Shown here piece by piece: positions 1-9,640 of a stretch of DNA of 64,000 nt (the stretch's first letter is position 1; each line of letters begins with the position of its first letter). The stretch lies in assembly GCA_003215295.1 (NCBI GenBank), contig QCKN01000002.1, positions 62,001-126,000 of the forward strand. The letters are read 5' to 3'. A program made the position numbers and the translations under genes. The notes under the pieces were generated by a model. It worked only from the letters and a program-made list of their open reading frames with translations. It had not been told where the DNA came from and did no database searches. The DNA comes from Prochlorococcus sp. AG-409-P03. Its GTDB lineage: Bacteria > Cyanobacteriota > Cyanobacteriia > PCC-6307 > Cyanobiaceae.

Positions 1-1
1 C

Positions 2-220
2 AACCCACATCAAGTAAAGCGCTGGCAAGACTGCAATCCTTTAAAAGATGCCGTCAATGCAGCTGAAGATGCAATGGGCCAAGAGGGGAGAGTCCTCCTC
101 AGAACCAGTGGAACCGAACCACTCCTAAGGATCATGGTGGAAGCACAGGATGAAGTAAAGGTAGATTTCTGGGCCTCTCGCCTAGCAAAGCTCGCAGAAG
201 AACATTTCAGCGTTGCTTAA
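2..220 (+). CDS. glmM: Phosphoglucosamine mutase, C-terminal fragment
   Basis: This is the last 72 codons of a gene that begins before the window. The enzyme converts glucosamine-6-phosphate to glucosamine-1-phosphate for UDP-GlcNAc and peptidoglycan synthesis. The fragment contains RVLLRTSGTEPLLRIMVEA, the phosphate-binding C-terminal signature (RxSGTEP followed by RIMxE) of the alpha-D-phosphohexomutase family. The catalytic serine loop lies outside the window. GlmM is favoured over phosphomannomutase because the motif and short tail match GlmM, but the fragment alone cannot fully separate them. It converges with trmB. Confidence 0.85.
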   Translation, partial: NPHQVKRWQDCNPLKDAVNAAEDAMGQEGRVLLRTSGTEPLLRIMVEAQDEVKVDFWASRLAKLAEEHFSVA

Positions 221-276
221 GATAACGATCTTTTGCTTCAATCAACAACAAGAAATAAGTCAACCTATCTTCTTAC

Positions 277-969
277 TTAGCCTCCAAACCTCGTTAATTT
301 CTTATGAGCTTCCACAAAGGATGGTAATTCCGGCAATGGGTTGTGATTGCGTCGATAAATAACACGAAAAATATCCAAACCCTTTGCTAAAGCATATTTT
401 TCTCGTTCTGTACTTACGTTAAATGGGCTTTCAGATAGCCATTCATCACAAGAGCCAGGAGAGCGGTCAAAGCAACAAGATATTTCTACTACTTGAGCCA
501 TTGGCTGAATAACTGACAACAAGTCACTTTGAATAAATACTTCCCTACCTGGCTGCATGGCAGAGGCTATGGCTAAAAGCAATGATGGTTGCAAGACTCT
601 TCTTTTATGATGTCTTCTTTTAAACCAAGGATCTGGGAATTGGATAGAAACTCTTTGGAGCTGGTCTTTAGAAAGTTGCATCAACCAACTCTCAAGGCTG
701 ACATTTGCATTACAAAACAAGAAGCACAGATTATCTAGACCTAATTGCTGTTTCTCTCTATTAGCTGCATTAACAAGAGACTGGCGAATCTCGACCCCCA
801 AATAATTCCAGTTCGGGTGGAGGGAAGCCAAAGCCAAAAGGAATCTCCCCCTGGCCGATCCAATATCTAAATGAATTGGTAGACCTTCATCCTGAAACAA
901 ATCAGAAGATGAGGGCAGCTCTAAAGGCAGCTGAAAAAACTGACTAAGAGGGTTGACGTGCTGACGCAC
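277..969 (-). CDS. trmB: tRNA (guanine-N7-)-methyltransferase
   Basis: A 230-residue SAM-dependent methyltransferase that makes m7G46 in the variable loop of tRNAs. The SAM-binding glycine-rich motif appears as LDIGSARGRFLL near residues 34-45, followed by NYLGVEIRQ. The family signature QFPDPWFKRRHHKRR lies near residues 110-124 and holds the catalytic and tRNA-binding residues. The start used is GTG at 969. Only 10 bp separate it from the divergent upstream-most start of the next gene, so one of the two starts is probably further in. Length is normal for bacterial TrmB. Confidence 0.93.
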   Translation of the reverse strand: MRQHVNPLSQFFQLPLELPSSSDLFQDEGLPIHLDIGSARGRFLLALASLHPNWNYLGVEIRQSLVNAANREKQQLGLDNLCFLFCNANVSLESWLMQLSKDQLQRVSIQFPDPWFKRRHHKRRVLQPSLLLAIASAMQPGREVFIQSDLLSVIQPMAQVVEISCCFDRSPGSCDEWLSESPFNVSTEREKYALAKGLDIFRVIYRRNHNPLPELPSFVEAHKKLTRFGG

Positions 970-979
970 TTTTCAGAAG

Positions 980-1669
980 TTGTATGGATTTGACCCTAAC
1001 AAGGGTGATAAAGAGCTCAACAGGATTAATAATGATCCTCTTTGGAAACACCTCTCTGTGGAAGAGATCACATACACCACACTAGTTTGGCTTACCTACC
1101 GACTCTCAGCGACTTTCGCCTTTGGCGTCCCACTAGTGCTTTTGATTTGGGCCTCAATCCAACGAGCTCCCTCGATGATAAGACTGATGTCGATCTATTG
1201 GAAGACTGCAAGCCTAATGGCAATAAGCATGTTGCTCTTAACAGACCAACGTCCTATTGGTTATTTAACATCTTTTCTTGCGCCATTGGTAATGATCTTC
1301 TCAGTATGGTTCTGGGTAGATCTAAATGAAGAACTTGCTGATCTCCCTCCATGGAAAGCATTACCTCTTACCGTCAGAATATGGAGATGGGCACTAAGTT
1401 GTTTGGGCTTCATATACGGAACATTAGGCTTCTTGAGTCTTCCATGCTTCCAAAAGCAAGCACTCACAATCTGCAAGGCATGGCTAGAGGCCCCTATTGG
1501 TTTTCATCACATAAATCAAAAACTATTTAACTTCCTTTTTGGCGCAAATTGGAATGAACCATTGGCTGCGTTTGTTGGCTACATGGCTTTAGCAGCGTAT
1601 TGTATAGGTATATTGCAATGGATTCTCGTGCGGCTGCCAAAGTATGGAAGAGTCGCAGGAGATTTCTAA
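980..1669 (+). CDS. DUF3177-like integral membrane protein
   Basis: A protein of up to 229 residues with about five hydrophobic segments (near residues 45-60, 75-87, 93-113, 135-155 and 195-215), so very likely in a membrane. The block LVWLTYRLSATFAFGVPLVL followed by LIWA resembles the cyanobacterial DUF3177 family; I assign this from memory of the family pattern. Function is unknown. The start is uncertain: TTG at 980 is almost back-to-back with trmB, and an in-frame GTG at 1058 (just before EEITYTTLVW) would give a shorter N terminus. It converges with ileS. Confidence 0.65.
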   Translation: MYGFDPNKGDKELNRINNDPLWKHLSVEEITYTTLVWLTYRLSATFAFGVPLVLLIWASIQRAPSMIRLMSIYWKTASLMAISMLLLTDQRPIGYLTSFLAPLVMIFSVWFWVDLNEELADLPPWKALPLTVRIWRWALSCLGFIYGTLGFLSLPCFQKQALTICKAWLEAPIGFHHINQKLFNFLFGANWNEPLAAFVGYMALAAYCIGILQWILVRLPKYGRVAGDF

Positions 1670-1691
1670 TAAAAACTCTAATGTAAGCAGT

Positions 1692-1728
1692 CAAGATTGA
1701 TTCATACGAAGTTATTCAATCAATCTTG
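1692..1728. repeat. Inverted repeat across the ileS stop codon
   Basis: An 11-bp perfect inverted repeat, CAAGATTGATT at 1692-1702 and AATCAATCTTG at 1718-1728 with a 15-nt loop, lies between the convergent DUF3177-like gene and ileS and includes the last codons and stop of ileS. It could act as a bidirectional transcript end or as 3'-end protection. Neither side has the run of T typical of an intrinsic terminator, so that role is only a guess. Confidence 0.4.
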
Positions 1729-4629
1729 TAACCTGTTCAAAACATCAACACAACGTCCACAAATAGAAGAATGTTTCTTATCTTTACCTATGTCTAACTT
1801 GTAATGCCAGCATCTTGAGCACTTTTGGCCTCTGGCCTTTGCTACCTCAATAATACCGAATTCAGTTTTCTGAGTAGCAATTACTTCAGCCCAAGGTTCA
1901 CCACCTATTTGCAACTGTGAAACGATCAGCCAATCGCACAGACTATCAACCTGACTACCGACTGAGTTCTCAACCCAATCAACCGCATCAATAACATTTT
2001 CTTGACTTAGCTCAAGTCTTATGGAAGCCTCAAGTGAGGAACCTATTTGATTATTAGATCGACAATCTTCCAGAACACGATTAACCGCACTACGAAGTTC
2101 TCTTAAACATCTTACTGGTTCAATCAATGAAGAATCTATCCAAGATTCAGGGGCATCTGGCCAACCTCTTTCAAAGACAGAATCTTCATTCATTGGATAG
2201 GGTATATTCTGCCATATATCTTCTGCCATATGACATAAAACAGGAGCAATTAAACCTGCCAAGCGTTCAATTATCAAGGCTAAAGTTGTTTGGCAAGATC
2301 GCCTCCTATAATCAGTTGGAGCACTGACGTAAAGACGATCTTTCGCAACATCCAAGTAGAAGTTCGACAAGTCAGAAACACAGTAGGACTGTATTAACTG
2401 AAAAGATCTTGAAAACTCATAAGCATCATAAGCAGTTGAGATATCGTCAATCACTTCGGCTGTTCTATGCAAAATCCAACGATCCAATAAAGGTAAATTT
2501 TCAACTAAAACCTTATCTTTTATAGGGTCAAAGTCGTGCAAGTTTCCTAATAGGTATCGAGCAGTATTTCTAACTTTCCTATACACATCTGCAAGTTGCC
2601 GTAAGATACTTGATCCAATAGGTACATCGGCCAAATAGTCAACTGAACTAACCCATAGACGCAAAACATCTGCTCCATAAGCTGGGTTCTCTTTCTTATT
2701 AGCTCCACCCTCAACAATTATCGCAGGGTCTATGACATTTCCTATAGATTTACTCATCTTCCTTCCCTTTTCATCCAACGCAAAGCCATGCGTAAGAACC
2801 TGTCTATAAGGGGCCTTATTCTTAACAGCAACAGAAGTGAGCAATGATGATTGGAACCAACCTCGATGTTGATCAGATCCTTCTAAATAAAGATCGGCTG
2901 GATAAGAAAGTCCTTCACGACCGCATGACACAGCAGACCAACTAGATCCAGAGTCAAACCATACATCCATCGTGTCAGTCCCTTTTTGCCATTGACCTAC
3001 CTCTGCGGAATAGGAAGGAGGCAAAAGTTCTGACTCATCTAACTCCCACCAAATATCTGCTCCATGTTTTGCAATTAAGGCGTGAATATGGCTAAGGGTT
3101 TCGTCATTCAATAAAACGTTTTTACCATTCTTCTCATAGAAAACTGGAATTGGAACCCCCCAGGTTCGCTGTCGAGAAATACACCAATCTCCTCTATCTC
3201 GAACCATTGCTTCAATTCGATTGCGTCCTGATGGTGGCAACCAAGTAATTTCATCTATCCCATCCAAAACGTCTTTACGAAAACCCTCCAAAGAAGCGAA
3301 CCACTGCTCAGTCGCTCTAAAGATAGTAGGTTTCTTTGTTCTCCAATCATAAGGGTATCGATGGAAGTAATCTTCTTGCTTCAGTAAAGATTCATTCTTT
3401 TCTAATGCTGAAATAATGACATTATTTGCATTCTTTAAAACATTTAGCCCTGCAAATTCACCTGCTTCGGATGTCAATACACCTCTCTCATCTACAGGGC
3501 ATAATGTGCCTAGGTTATATTTTAGGCCAGTGTTAAAATCATCGATCCCATGGCCAGGTGCAGTATGAACTAAGCCGGTTCCTGATTCAGTATTAATGTA
3601 ATCACCACCTATTATTATTTGACCTTCTCGATTCATAATTAAGTGCTTATAAAAGAGGCCTTCAAGCAAGCTGCCTTCAACGACGGCAAGAACCTCTACT
3701 GATATTCCAAGAATCTCACTTAGGGTGTCAACTAATTCTTCTGCTACTAAATACAAGCAACCATTCTTAGCAGATGCAAAAGCATATTTTAAACTACTGT
3801 TAACTGAAATAGCTAGGTTTGCAGGAAGTGTCCAAGGAGTAGTTGTCCATACTGAAATCTTAAGAAGTTGACCTAAATCAACTTCATTTGTTGGCAAATC
3901 AAGGCCTTGATCAGAAAGATTCTGTCGAAGCAATTCTGGCAAACTCTTCGCAGGAAAAACGACATAAATACTATTACTTTTGTGAACATCTGAATACTCA
4001 AGCTCTGCTTCTGCAAGCGCAGTTCTCGAACTAGGACTCCAATGAACTGGCTTAAGTCCTCGATATATATAACCCTTAAGAACCATTTCCCCAAAAACCT
4101 TAATCTGGGCAGCCTCATATTCTTTTTGCATTGTTAAATATGGTTTTTCCCAGTCCCCCCAAATTCCCCATCTACGAAAACCACGCATTTGTCCAGCAAC
4201 CTGCTTCAAGGCATAAGAAGCAGCCTTCTTCCGTAATTTAAGAGGAGTCAACTCCTCACGCTGCTGTTGATCTAGGGACTGCAGAACCTTCAATTCAATA
4301 GGTAAGCCATGACAATCCCAACCAGGAACAAAACAAACTTTCCTTCCACGCATTATCTGAAACTTATTGATAATATCTTTCAGAATTTTGTTAAGCGCGT
4401 GCCCCATATGCAAAGAACCATTTGCATATGGAGGACCATCATGCAACGTAAAACTCTTGCCCTGGTTACGTAACCCTAAGTCAAAATCAATACCTTTCTC
4501 TCTCCAGAACTCTTGCAACTCAGGCTCCCTCTGAGAAGCATTAGCCCTCATTCCAAAGCTTGTCTTCAAAAGATTGAGGGTCTCCTTATAAGAAGGGGAT
4601 TCCTCTCCCTTGAGCTTCTCCTTAGCCAC
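1720..4629 (-). CDS. ileS: Isoleucyl-tRNA synthetase
   Basis: A 969-residue class I aminoacyl-tRNA synthetase that charges tRNA-Ile and edits misacylated valine. The HIGH-type motif is HMGH at residues 74-77 after GPPYANGSL. The KMSKS motif appears intact in DEKGRKMSKSIGN. The editing domain includes SVWTTTPWTLPANLA and GTGLVHTAPGHG. The C terminus carries a Cys4 zinc-binding motif, CSRCWHY followed by ICGRC, typical of the bacterial long form. Start ATG at 4629 gives the expected N terminus. The gene stands alone, with a long upstream gap. Confidence 0.97.
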   Translation of the reverse strand: MAKEKLKGEESPSYKETLNLLKTSFGMRANASQREPELQEFWREKGIDFDLGLRNQGKSFTLHDGPPYANGSLHMGHALNKILKDIINKFQIMRGRKVCFVPGWDCHGLPIELKVLQSLDQQQREELTPLKLRKKAASYALKQVAGQMRGFRRWGIWGDWEKPYLTMQKEYEAAQIKVFGEMVLKGYIYRGLKPVHWSPSSRTALAEAELEYSDVHKSNSIYVVFPAKSLPELLRQNLSDQGLDLPTNEVDLGQLLKISVWTTTPWTLPANLAISVNSSLKYAFASAKNGCLYLVAEELVDTLSEILGISVEVLAVVEGSLLEGLFYKHLIMNREGQIIIGGDYINTESGTGLVHTAPGHGIDDFNTGLKYNLGTLCPVDERGVLTSEAGEFAGLNVLKNANNVIISALEKNESLLKQEDYFHRYPYDWRTKKPTIFRATEQWFASLEGFRKDVLDGIDEITWLPPSGRNRIEAMVRDRGDWCISRQRTWGVPIPVFYEKNGKNVLLNDETLSHIHALIAKHGADIWWELDESELLPPSYSAEVGQWQKGTDTMDVWFDSGSSWSAVSCGREGLSYPADLYLEGSDQHRGWFQSSLLTSVAVKNKAPYRQVLTHGFALDEKGRKMSKSIGNVIDPAIIVEGGANKKENPAYGADVLRLWVSSVDYLADVPIGSSILRQLADVYRKVRNTARYLLGNLHDFDPIKDKVLVENLPLLDRWILHRTAEVIDDISTAYDAYEFSRSFQLIQSYCVSDLSNFYLDVAKDRLYVSAPTDYRRRSCQTTLALIIERLAGLIAPVLCHMAEDIWQNIPYPMNEDSVFERGWPDAPESWIDSSLIEPVRCLRELRSAVNRVLEDCRSNNQIGSSLEASIRLELSQENVIDAVDWVENSVGSQVDSLCDWLIVSQLQIGGEPWAEVIATQKTEFGIIEVAKARGQKCSRCWHYKLDIGKDKKHSSICGRCVDVLNRLQD

Positions 4630-5247
4630 GATGACGCTTCAACCCAAGCGATTATGAATCCTCAGCGGGACTATGTCCCTCCCTTGTAGAGGTGCATAGC
4701 CCCATAGAAAGGGTTCGAACTTCTACTAGATAGACCTTCCAGGCCGCTCCGACTAGGCCCTAAAATCTTATGTTCTGCAATGCTTTCGAAACAAATCCAT
4801 CCGATTGGCTCCCAGCAATGATTCGATTTAGCTTCGTTTTGAAAAGTTTCATTAACTCTGAGGAAGTTCCAAATAAATCAGGAATTGATGACCTCTGCTA
4901 ATACTTGCCAGTTGTCAATCTTGGATTTGATCTGAACCGAGATGTTGCTTAACTACTCAGCTGCCGCCTCACGATTTAGAAAAAGCTCTCTCCCAAGCCT
5001 TCCTAGCAACAATATTGGTTATATACCTACCACCGCTGCCCTCCCATCGTTAGTTGCTATTAACACGCGTCAAAAGCAAACACAGTAAAGCAGGGCACCT
5101 CTTGCATCGCTTGGCTGACTTACCTCTCTTCAGCAGAAGGGAGTATTAAAGTTGAATATCCAAAATCAGGTTGCTGAAAATTTCTGGCAATCTGATTCTG
5201 AGAAATAACTCACCCCAATCTGATGGGAAGATTAGAGTTATTGATAA
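4630..5247. other. Gap of about 620 bp with no recognised gene
   Basis: This is one of the longest stretches without a supported gene in an otherwise tight window. I read both strands and found only short open frames without family resemblance or a good ribosome-binding site. A small hairpin, GGGAC/GTCCC with loop TAT, sits at 4667-4679 just upstream of ileS on its 5' side and could belong to the ileS leader. A TTCGAAC string near 4714 resembles a tRNA T-loop but no cloverleaf forms around it. The ileS promoter is presumably here. Confidence 0.5.
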
Positions 5248-5329
5248 GCCCATCTGGCGGAATTGGTAGACGCGCTGGTTTTAGGTACCAGTGACTTCGG
5301 TCGTGGGAGTTCAAGTCTCCCGGTGGGCA
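5248..5329 (+). tRNA. tRNA-Leu (anticodon UAG)
   Basis: An 82-nt class II tRNA. The acceptor stem pairs GCCCATC with GGTGGGC (one G-T pair), the discriminator base is A as in leucine tRNAs, and the anticodon stem CTGGT/ACCAG encloses the loop TTTAGGT with anticodon TAG, reading CUN codons. A long variable arm follows, then a T-loop with GTTCAAGTC. No CCA is encoded. It lies 140 bp upstream of crtR on the same strand. Confidence 0.95.
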
Positions 5330-5469
5330 TTCAGATGAAACATCTAGATTCAGTGCGTTTCAGGTTCTAGGCTTCATAGATGCAGCTCTAGCCTTTAACT
5401 GCCCATATCTGGGCATCTCTCTCTTAATTTGACTTCCTATTTGCGCCGTTGCACCAGCCCATCAATGCA

Positions 5470-6507
5470 ATGACCCAGGCCATGAAGGTGCCTAGTTCAA
5501 CTGAGGTATCAAAAAAATTACTTACAACTGCTGACTGGCAGAAGGTCATTCAGGATTATCTAGATCCTCCAAAGCCTTGGAATCTCACAGTAGGGCTATT
5601 CATCGGGGGCTACCTGCTCGCTGCTCTAAGTATTTGGCAGTGGTATCAGGGCACTTGGCCATTACCAGTATTAGTGGGCTTGGCTTTTCTGGCCCTGCAT
5701 ATGGAAGGAACTGTTATTCACGACGCCTGCCACAAAGCAGCACATCCAAATAAATGGATTAATCAAGCAATGGGTCATGGTGCCGCAATTCTGCTGGGAT
5801 TCAGTTTCCCCGTCTTCACCCGAGTGCACCTTCAGCACCATTCACATGTAAATGACCCGAAAAATGACCCAGATCATATTGTCAGCACATTCGGCCCAGT
5901 CTGGTTAATTGCGCCACGTTTTTTTTACCATGAATATTTCTTTTTCGAGCGCAAGTTATGGAGGCGCTTTGAACTTATGCAGTGGGGAATAGAAAGAGGA
6001 TTATTCATATGCATTGTATTTGCTGGCATAAAATATAATTTTATGAATGTTATCTATAATCTTTGGTTTGGTCCAGCCCTCATGGTTGGCGTAACGCTAG
6101 GAATCTTCTTTGATTACCTTCCTCACAGGCCTTTCCTTTCTCGTAATAGATGGAAAAATGCCAGAGTTTATCCAAGTCGCTTAATGAATTGGCTCATAAT
6201 GGGTCAGAATTATCATCTTGTTCATCATCTATGGCCATCTATTCCTTGGTTTGAATATAAACCTGCATATGAAGCCACAAAACCTCTTCTAGATTTGAAA
6301 GGGTCACCCCAACGCATGGGCATTTTCGAAAGTCGAAAAGATGGCTTCAATTTTCTTTATGATGTTTTAGTAGGTGTCAGAAGCCACAAAAAGAAACGTA
6401 GCAAGATGCGTCCTCTAGCAAAAATACTTCCTAACAGTCGCTTGAGACGTAAATGGATCAATCTTTTACATCGAACTGCCGTGATTCCCTCTTCTAAGCA
6501 TATTTAA
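5470..6507 (+). CDS. crtR: Beta-carotene hydroxylase (CrtR type)
   Basis: A membrane-bound di-iron hydroxylase of the fatty-acid-desaturase-like family, about 345 residues, that adds 3-hydroxyl groups to beta-ionone rings in zeaxanthin synthesis. The three histidine boxes are visible: HDACHK near residue 84, HLQHHSH near 120, and YHLVHHLWP near 225, with hydrophobic segments between them. The frame opens at a TTG at 5449, but ATG at 5470 or 5482 is more credible. A lysine/arginine-rich tail (KKKRSKMRP) follows the core. CrtR is favoured over an acyl-lipid desaturase because of the overall pattern and the cyanobacterial context. Confidence 0.88.
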   Translation: MTQAMKVPSSTEVSKKLLTTADWQKVIQDYLDPPKPWNLTVGLFIGGYLLAALSIWQWYQGTWPLPVLVGLAFLALHMEGTVIHDACHKAAHPNKWINQAMGHGAAILLGFSFPVFTRVHLQHHSHVNDPKNDPDHIVSTFGPVWLIAPRFFYHEYFFFERKLWRRFELMQWGIERGLFICIVFAGIKYNFMNVIYNLWFGPALMVGVTLGIFFDYLPHRPFLSRNRWKNARVYPSRLMNWLIMGQNYHLVHHLWPSIPWFEYKPAYEATKPLLDLKGSPQRMGIFESRKDGFNFLYDVLVGVRSHKKKRSKMRPLAKILPNSRLRRKWINLLHRTAVIPSSKHI

Positions 6508-6801
6508 TTAATCCGACAAAATCTTAGGAACTCGATAAAAGTCCCCTTCGCGTTGAGGTGCAAGATCAAGGATCTCCTCTCTAACGTGAGTTGTATCAAT
6601 ATCATCTTCACGAGAAACATTTAATACTTCTACAGCCCTAGTCATTGGAGGAACATTTTCAGTTTCAACCTTTTCGAGTTGGGCAACATAGCTCAAAATC
6701 TTTTCTAACTGACCTGTGAATCTTTGAATTTCTTTCTCAGGCAACTCAAGCCTGGCAAGCCGCGCAACCTTGCGGACATCTTCAGGAGTAATTTTGCTCA
6801 T
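6508..6801 (-). CDS. gatC: Asp/Glu-tRNA amidotransferase subunit C
   Basis: A 97-residue small subunit of GatCAB, which converts Glu-tRNA(Gln) and Asp-tRNA(Asn) to the amidated forms. The family pattern is clear: [19 protein letters not shown] at the N terminus, then a helix with [15 protein letters not shown], the segment [16 protein letters not shown] and the tail [11 protein letters not shown]. GatC wraps around GatA and stabilises it; gatA and gatB are not in this window. Its ATG overlaps the stop of the creatininase-like gene by 4 bp (ATGA), so the two are probably translated in sequence. Confidence 0.93.
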   Translation of the reverse strand: MSKITPEDVRKVARLARLELPEKEIQRFTGQLEKILSYVAQLEKVETENVPPMTRAVEVLNVSREDDIDTTHVREEILDLAPQREGDFYRVPKILSD

Positions 6802-7574
6802 GAGGCATCTAGGAAATTTGATAAGTCCTTACTTAAAGACGAAGCTGCTATATCCAAAAGGATCTCTCCATCTTCTGGTTTGGCCAGATAAGGTTCAGAC
6901 CCCATTCTTCCATCTGGATGCCTTCTTCGGAAATCTTCAGGCCCATGGATTGGACCCGCAGGAGCTGCTGGAGGAAGCGGATGCTGTTTATTAAGAAGAA
7001 GTGGATGTAAATGAAGAGTGACTGCTATCTCACTTGGAGTCGCATGCTTCCCTTCTTTATCTCCATAAAGATTCCTAGCTTCTTTAAACACTTCTGAGGC
7101 CAAAAACCAATTAGCCAATTTGCATCTCACTTTATTAGCAACAGGCAACCTTCGCTTCAGAACAGAACTATACGCCTCAGAAAAGGCAGCCTTAATAGTC
7201 GCAATATTTCCTCCATGTCCATTCACTACAAAGATTCTTTCAAAGCCATGAGTAGCAAGCGAAAGAACAATGTCATGCATCAACAGCATTAACGTTGACG
7301 GCTGAAGACTCATAGTTCCAGGGAAACCAAGATGGTGTTCAGCCATCCCAAAAGCCTGCGTAGGAGCAACAAGGACTCCTGTCCTCCTACCTACTTCTAG
7401 AGCAACTGCTTCTGCCGTGAAAGCATCAGTTCCAATAGCACCGGTAGGCCCATGCTGCTCTGTAGAACCAATTGGCAAAATTATCCCTTTACAACTCTGA
7501 AGATATTCTTCCACTTCAGGCCAAGTACGAAGATCCAATCTTGCAGATTGCGAATTCTCAAATGGACTAGACAT
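6798..7574 (-). CDS. Creatininase / creatinine amidohydrolase family protein
   Basis: A 258-residue metal-dependent amidohydrolase-fold protein. The family motifs are present: [21 protein letters not shown] near residues 35-55 with metal-binding Glu, His and Asp, [12 protein letters not shown] near 85-95, and FVVNGHGGN near 118-126. The true substrate in picocyanobacteria is unknown; relatives act on creatinine, on formamide compounds in riboflavin/F420 pathways, or on mycofactocin, so creatinine should not be assumed. It is the first gene of a two-gene unit with gatC. Confidence 0.85.
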   Translation of the reverse strand: MSSPFENSQSARLDLRTWPEVEEYLQSCKGIILPIGSTEQHGPTGAIGTDAFTAEAVALEVGRRTGVLVAPTQAFGMAEHHLGFPGTMSLQPSTLMLLMHDIVLSLATHGFERIFVVNGHGGNIATIKAAFSEAYSSVLKRRLPVANKVRCKLANWFLASEVFKEARNLYGDKEGKHATPSEIAVTLHLHPLLLNKQHPLPPAAPAGPIHGPEDFRRRHPDGRMGSEPYLAKPEDGEILLDIAASSLSKDLSNFLDAS

Positions 7575-7688
7575 GGTTAAAAAATCCTTAGAGAGAAGAA
7601 CCCTTACTAAAACCTCACAAGACCCTAGCCTGTAGGGCTAGTTATCAATGATGAAAGAAGAACCTATAAAAAAACTGGAGGAAGCTAT

Positions 7689-7781
7689 ATGAAAAATTTC
7701 TCACTTCTTATATTTCTGCCAACAATTCATAATCAATCCATTCCACCCTTTATAAGGCAGCTTTCATTAGCTAAAATCTAA
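7689..7781 (+). CDS. Possible 30-residue small protein
   Basis: A short open frame with ATG at 7689 sits behind an unusually good Shine-Dalgarno stretch (CTGGAGGAAG ending 5 nt before the ATG). The predicted peptide starts MKNFSLLIFLPTIHN and is hydrophobic at the N terminus, so it could be a tiny membrane peptide. I know no family for it, and its length is well within chance. It lies in the 274-bp gap between the divergent creatininase-like gene and mpg, which otherwise holds only a small hairpin (CTAGCC/GGCTAG near 7625-7641). Confidence 0.22.
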   Translation: MKNFSLLIFLPTIHNQSIPPFIRQLSLAKI

Positions 7782-7848
7782 AAAGAAGCTAATTTAAAAG
7801 TTTGTACTCATTCAAGCAAGTTTCAAAATGTGCTTACAGAAATAAGAA

Positions 7849-8487
7849 ATGGGTGTTGAACTGATCAAAAACCTTTCTACAGCCCTGCCAAAATCATTTT
7901 TTTACAGGCATGCAAAAATAGTTGCTCCTGATTTAATTGGATGTTTTCTCGTAAAGAGAGAGAAAAATCACAAGCTACTTTGGGGAGTGATCATAGAAAC
8001 AGAAGCCTATTCTCAAGAGGAACCTGGTTGCCATGGACATAAACGCAGAAGCCAAAGTAATGAGACATTATTTGGAGATCCAGGGCATTTTTATGTTTAT
8101 CTAACTTATGGGATCTACCACTGTGTAAATATAGTTACCGACCGAAAGAATTATGCGAGTGGAGTACTTCTCCGCTCAATAGCATTGCCTGGAGAGGATG
8201 AAAGAGTGGCGGCTGGTCCAGCTTTATTGGCAAGGCGATTTGGATTGGATCGCAACAGTGACAATTGCCCACTTTCATTAGAGAGTGGGCTTTGGGTGTC
8301 TGACAAACCCTCTGGAAACAAAATGAAAAACATTATCGCAACAACCCGAATTGGAATCACCAAGGCACAAGATTTACCTTGGAGGTGGTATCAAAAGAAT
8401 AGTCGTAGCGTTAGCAAACGAGCTAAAGGTGACCGCTGTCCTTCTAAACGAGAAGCATTCAATCTATCCAAAGAAGAGTATCAATGA
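7849..8487 (+). CDS. mpg: 3-methyladenine DNA glycosylase (AAG/MPG family)
   Basis: A 212-residue alkyl-base excision glycosylase of the mammalian AAG type. The block [16 protein letters not shown] holds the catalytic Glu and the conserved tyrosine, followed by [21 protein letters not shown] and the substrate-pocket segment GVLLRS. The C-terminal part contains [17 protein letters not shown], equivalent to the usual GPGKLxxALGI block. The gene ends in ATGA shared with pyrB, so the pair is translationally coupled. The protein removes alkylated or deaminated purines in base excision repair. Confidence 0.92.
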   Translation: MGVELIKNLSTALPKSFFYRHAKIVAPDLIGCFLVKREKNHKLLWGVIIETEAYSQEEPGCHGHKRRSQSNETLFGDPGHFYVYLTYGIYHCVNIVTDRKNYASGVLLRSIALPGEDERVAAGPALLARRFGLDRNSDNCPLSLESGLWVSDKPSGNKMKNIIATTRIGITKAQDLPWRWYQKNSRSVSKRAKGDRCPSKREAFNLSKEEYQ

Positions 8488-9497
8488 GCAGCTGGAAACA
8501 TCAACATATCCTTGACCTAGCAAATTTCTCTTTAGAGGATTACAACATTGTTTTTGAACTCTCAAGTCGCTTCAAGGCCCTTCCACAAACTGGGACAAGA
8601 AAATTACCTGCTTTACAAGGCAAATTAATTACAACGCTTTTCTTTGAGCCAAGCACTAGAACCCGCGCAAGTTTTGAAATAGCCGCAAAGCGACTTTCAG
8701 CAGATGTCCAAAGTTTCTCCGCTTCAAGTAGTTCTCTTCAAAAAGGAGAAACACCTTTAGATACTGCACTGACATATGTGGCAATGGGTGCTGACGTACT
8801 TGTCGTAAGACATGGTTCGACAAATGTTCCTGAGCAACTAGCAAACTATTTAGAAGCAAGTGGTCGAAAAACTGCTGTTCTAAATGGTGGGGATGGACTC
8901 CATAGTCACCCAAGCCAAGGGCTACTGGATCTCTACACAATTGCCAATTTCTTTAATCCAACGAACCCCAACCCACAAGATCTCCTGAATAAAAAAGTCG
9001 CAATTGTCGGTGACATCCTCCATTCAAGAGTGGCACGTTCCAATTTATGGGCTCTAACTGGCTGCGGAGCAAACGTCGTGTTGTGTGGGCCGCCCAGCCT
9101 TCTTCCAGATGAGTTTACAGACTTCGTAAAAGCACCACCACCAGGACAGGCACATGACCCAATTACAAAACGAGGACAAGTAAGCATTGAGAGATCTCTT
9201 AAAGCAGCCCTTAAAGAGGCAGATGCAGTAATGACACTGAGACTGCAAAAAGAGCGAATGCATCAAAATCTAATAACAGACTTAGATAGATATCATCGTG
9301 ACTATGGGCTAACACATTCATCACTTAAATGGTGCAGACATAACAACATTCCTGTTCTACATCCCGGCCCTGTAAATCGGGGAGTAGAGATGAGTAGCGA
9401 GTTGCTTGAAGATCGCTCTATATGCCTGGTAGGAAATCAAGTCAGTAATGGCATATCTATTCGCATGGCCCTTCTATATCTAATTGCAACAAAATAA
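8484..9497 (+). CDS. pyrB: Aspartate carbamoyltransferase catalytic chain
   Basis: A 337-residue enzyme joining carbamoyl phosphate and aspartate, the committed step of pyrimidine synthesis. The carbamoyl-phosphate loop [12 protein letters not shown] starts near residue 54; [12 protein letters not shown] near 142 and [10 protein letters not shown] near 294 are the other active-site segments. There is no regulatory-chain gene (pyrI) nearby, as in other bacteria with the PyrB-only form. The start overlaps mpg by 4 bp. Another pyrimidine gene, pyrD, is about 39 kb away in the window, so the pathway genes are scattered. Confidence 0.97.
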   Translation: MSSWKHQHILDLANFSLEDYNIVFELSSRFKALPQTGTRKLPALQGKLITTLFFEPSTRTRASFEIAAKRLSADVQSFSASSSSLQKGETPLDTALTYVAMGADVLVVRHGSTNVPEQLANYLEASGRKTAVLNGGDGLHSHPSQGLLDLYTIANFFNPTNPNPQDLLNKKVAIVGDILHSRVARSNLWALTGCGANVVLCGPPSLLPDEFTDFVKAPPPGQAHDPITKRGQVSIERSLKAALKEADAVMTLRLQKERMHQNLITDLDRYHRDYGLTHSSLKWCRHNNIPVLHPGPVNRGVEMSSELLEDRSICLVGNQVSNGISIRMALLYLIATK

Positions 9498-9640
9498 GTG
9501 ATGCAACTTAAAAAATTACTTTTAAAGCACAATTTAAACAATTAAACCAACTTACTGAAAAGAATCCGAATACATCTTTGCCAACCAGAATCAATAAAGT
9601 ATAGATCGAGTCAATTGAAAGCAATAACAATACTTTATCG

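Noticed and set aside
4700..4735. Possible tRNA or tmRNA acceptor piece around GGGTTCGAACTTCT
   Set aside because: The T-loop-like string has no properly paired T stem, no matching acceptor stem at tRNA distance on either strand, and no tag-coding frame like known picocyanobacterial tmRNA nearby.
4960..5020. Minus-strand frame ending LFLNREAAAE in the long gap
   Set aside because: Only about 18 codons between stops, no start or ribosome-binding site; likely chance.
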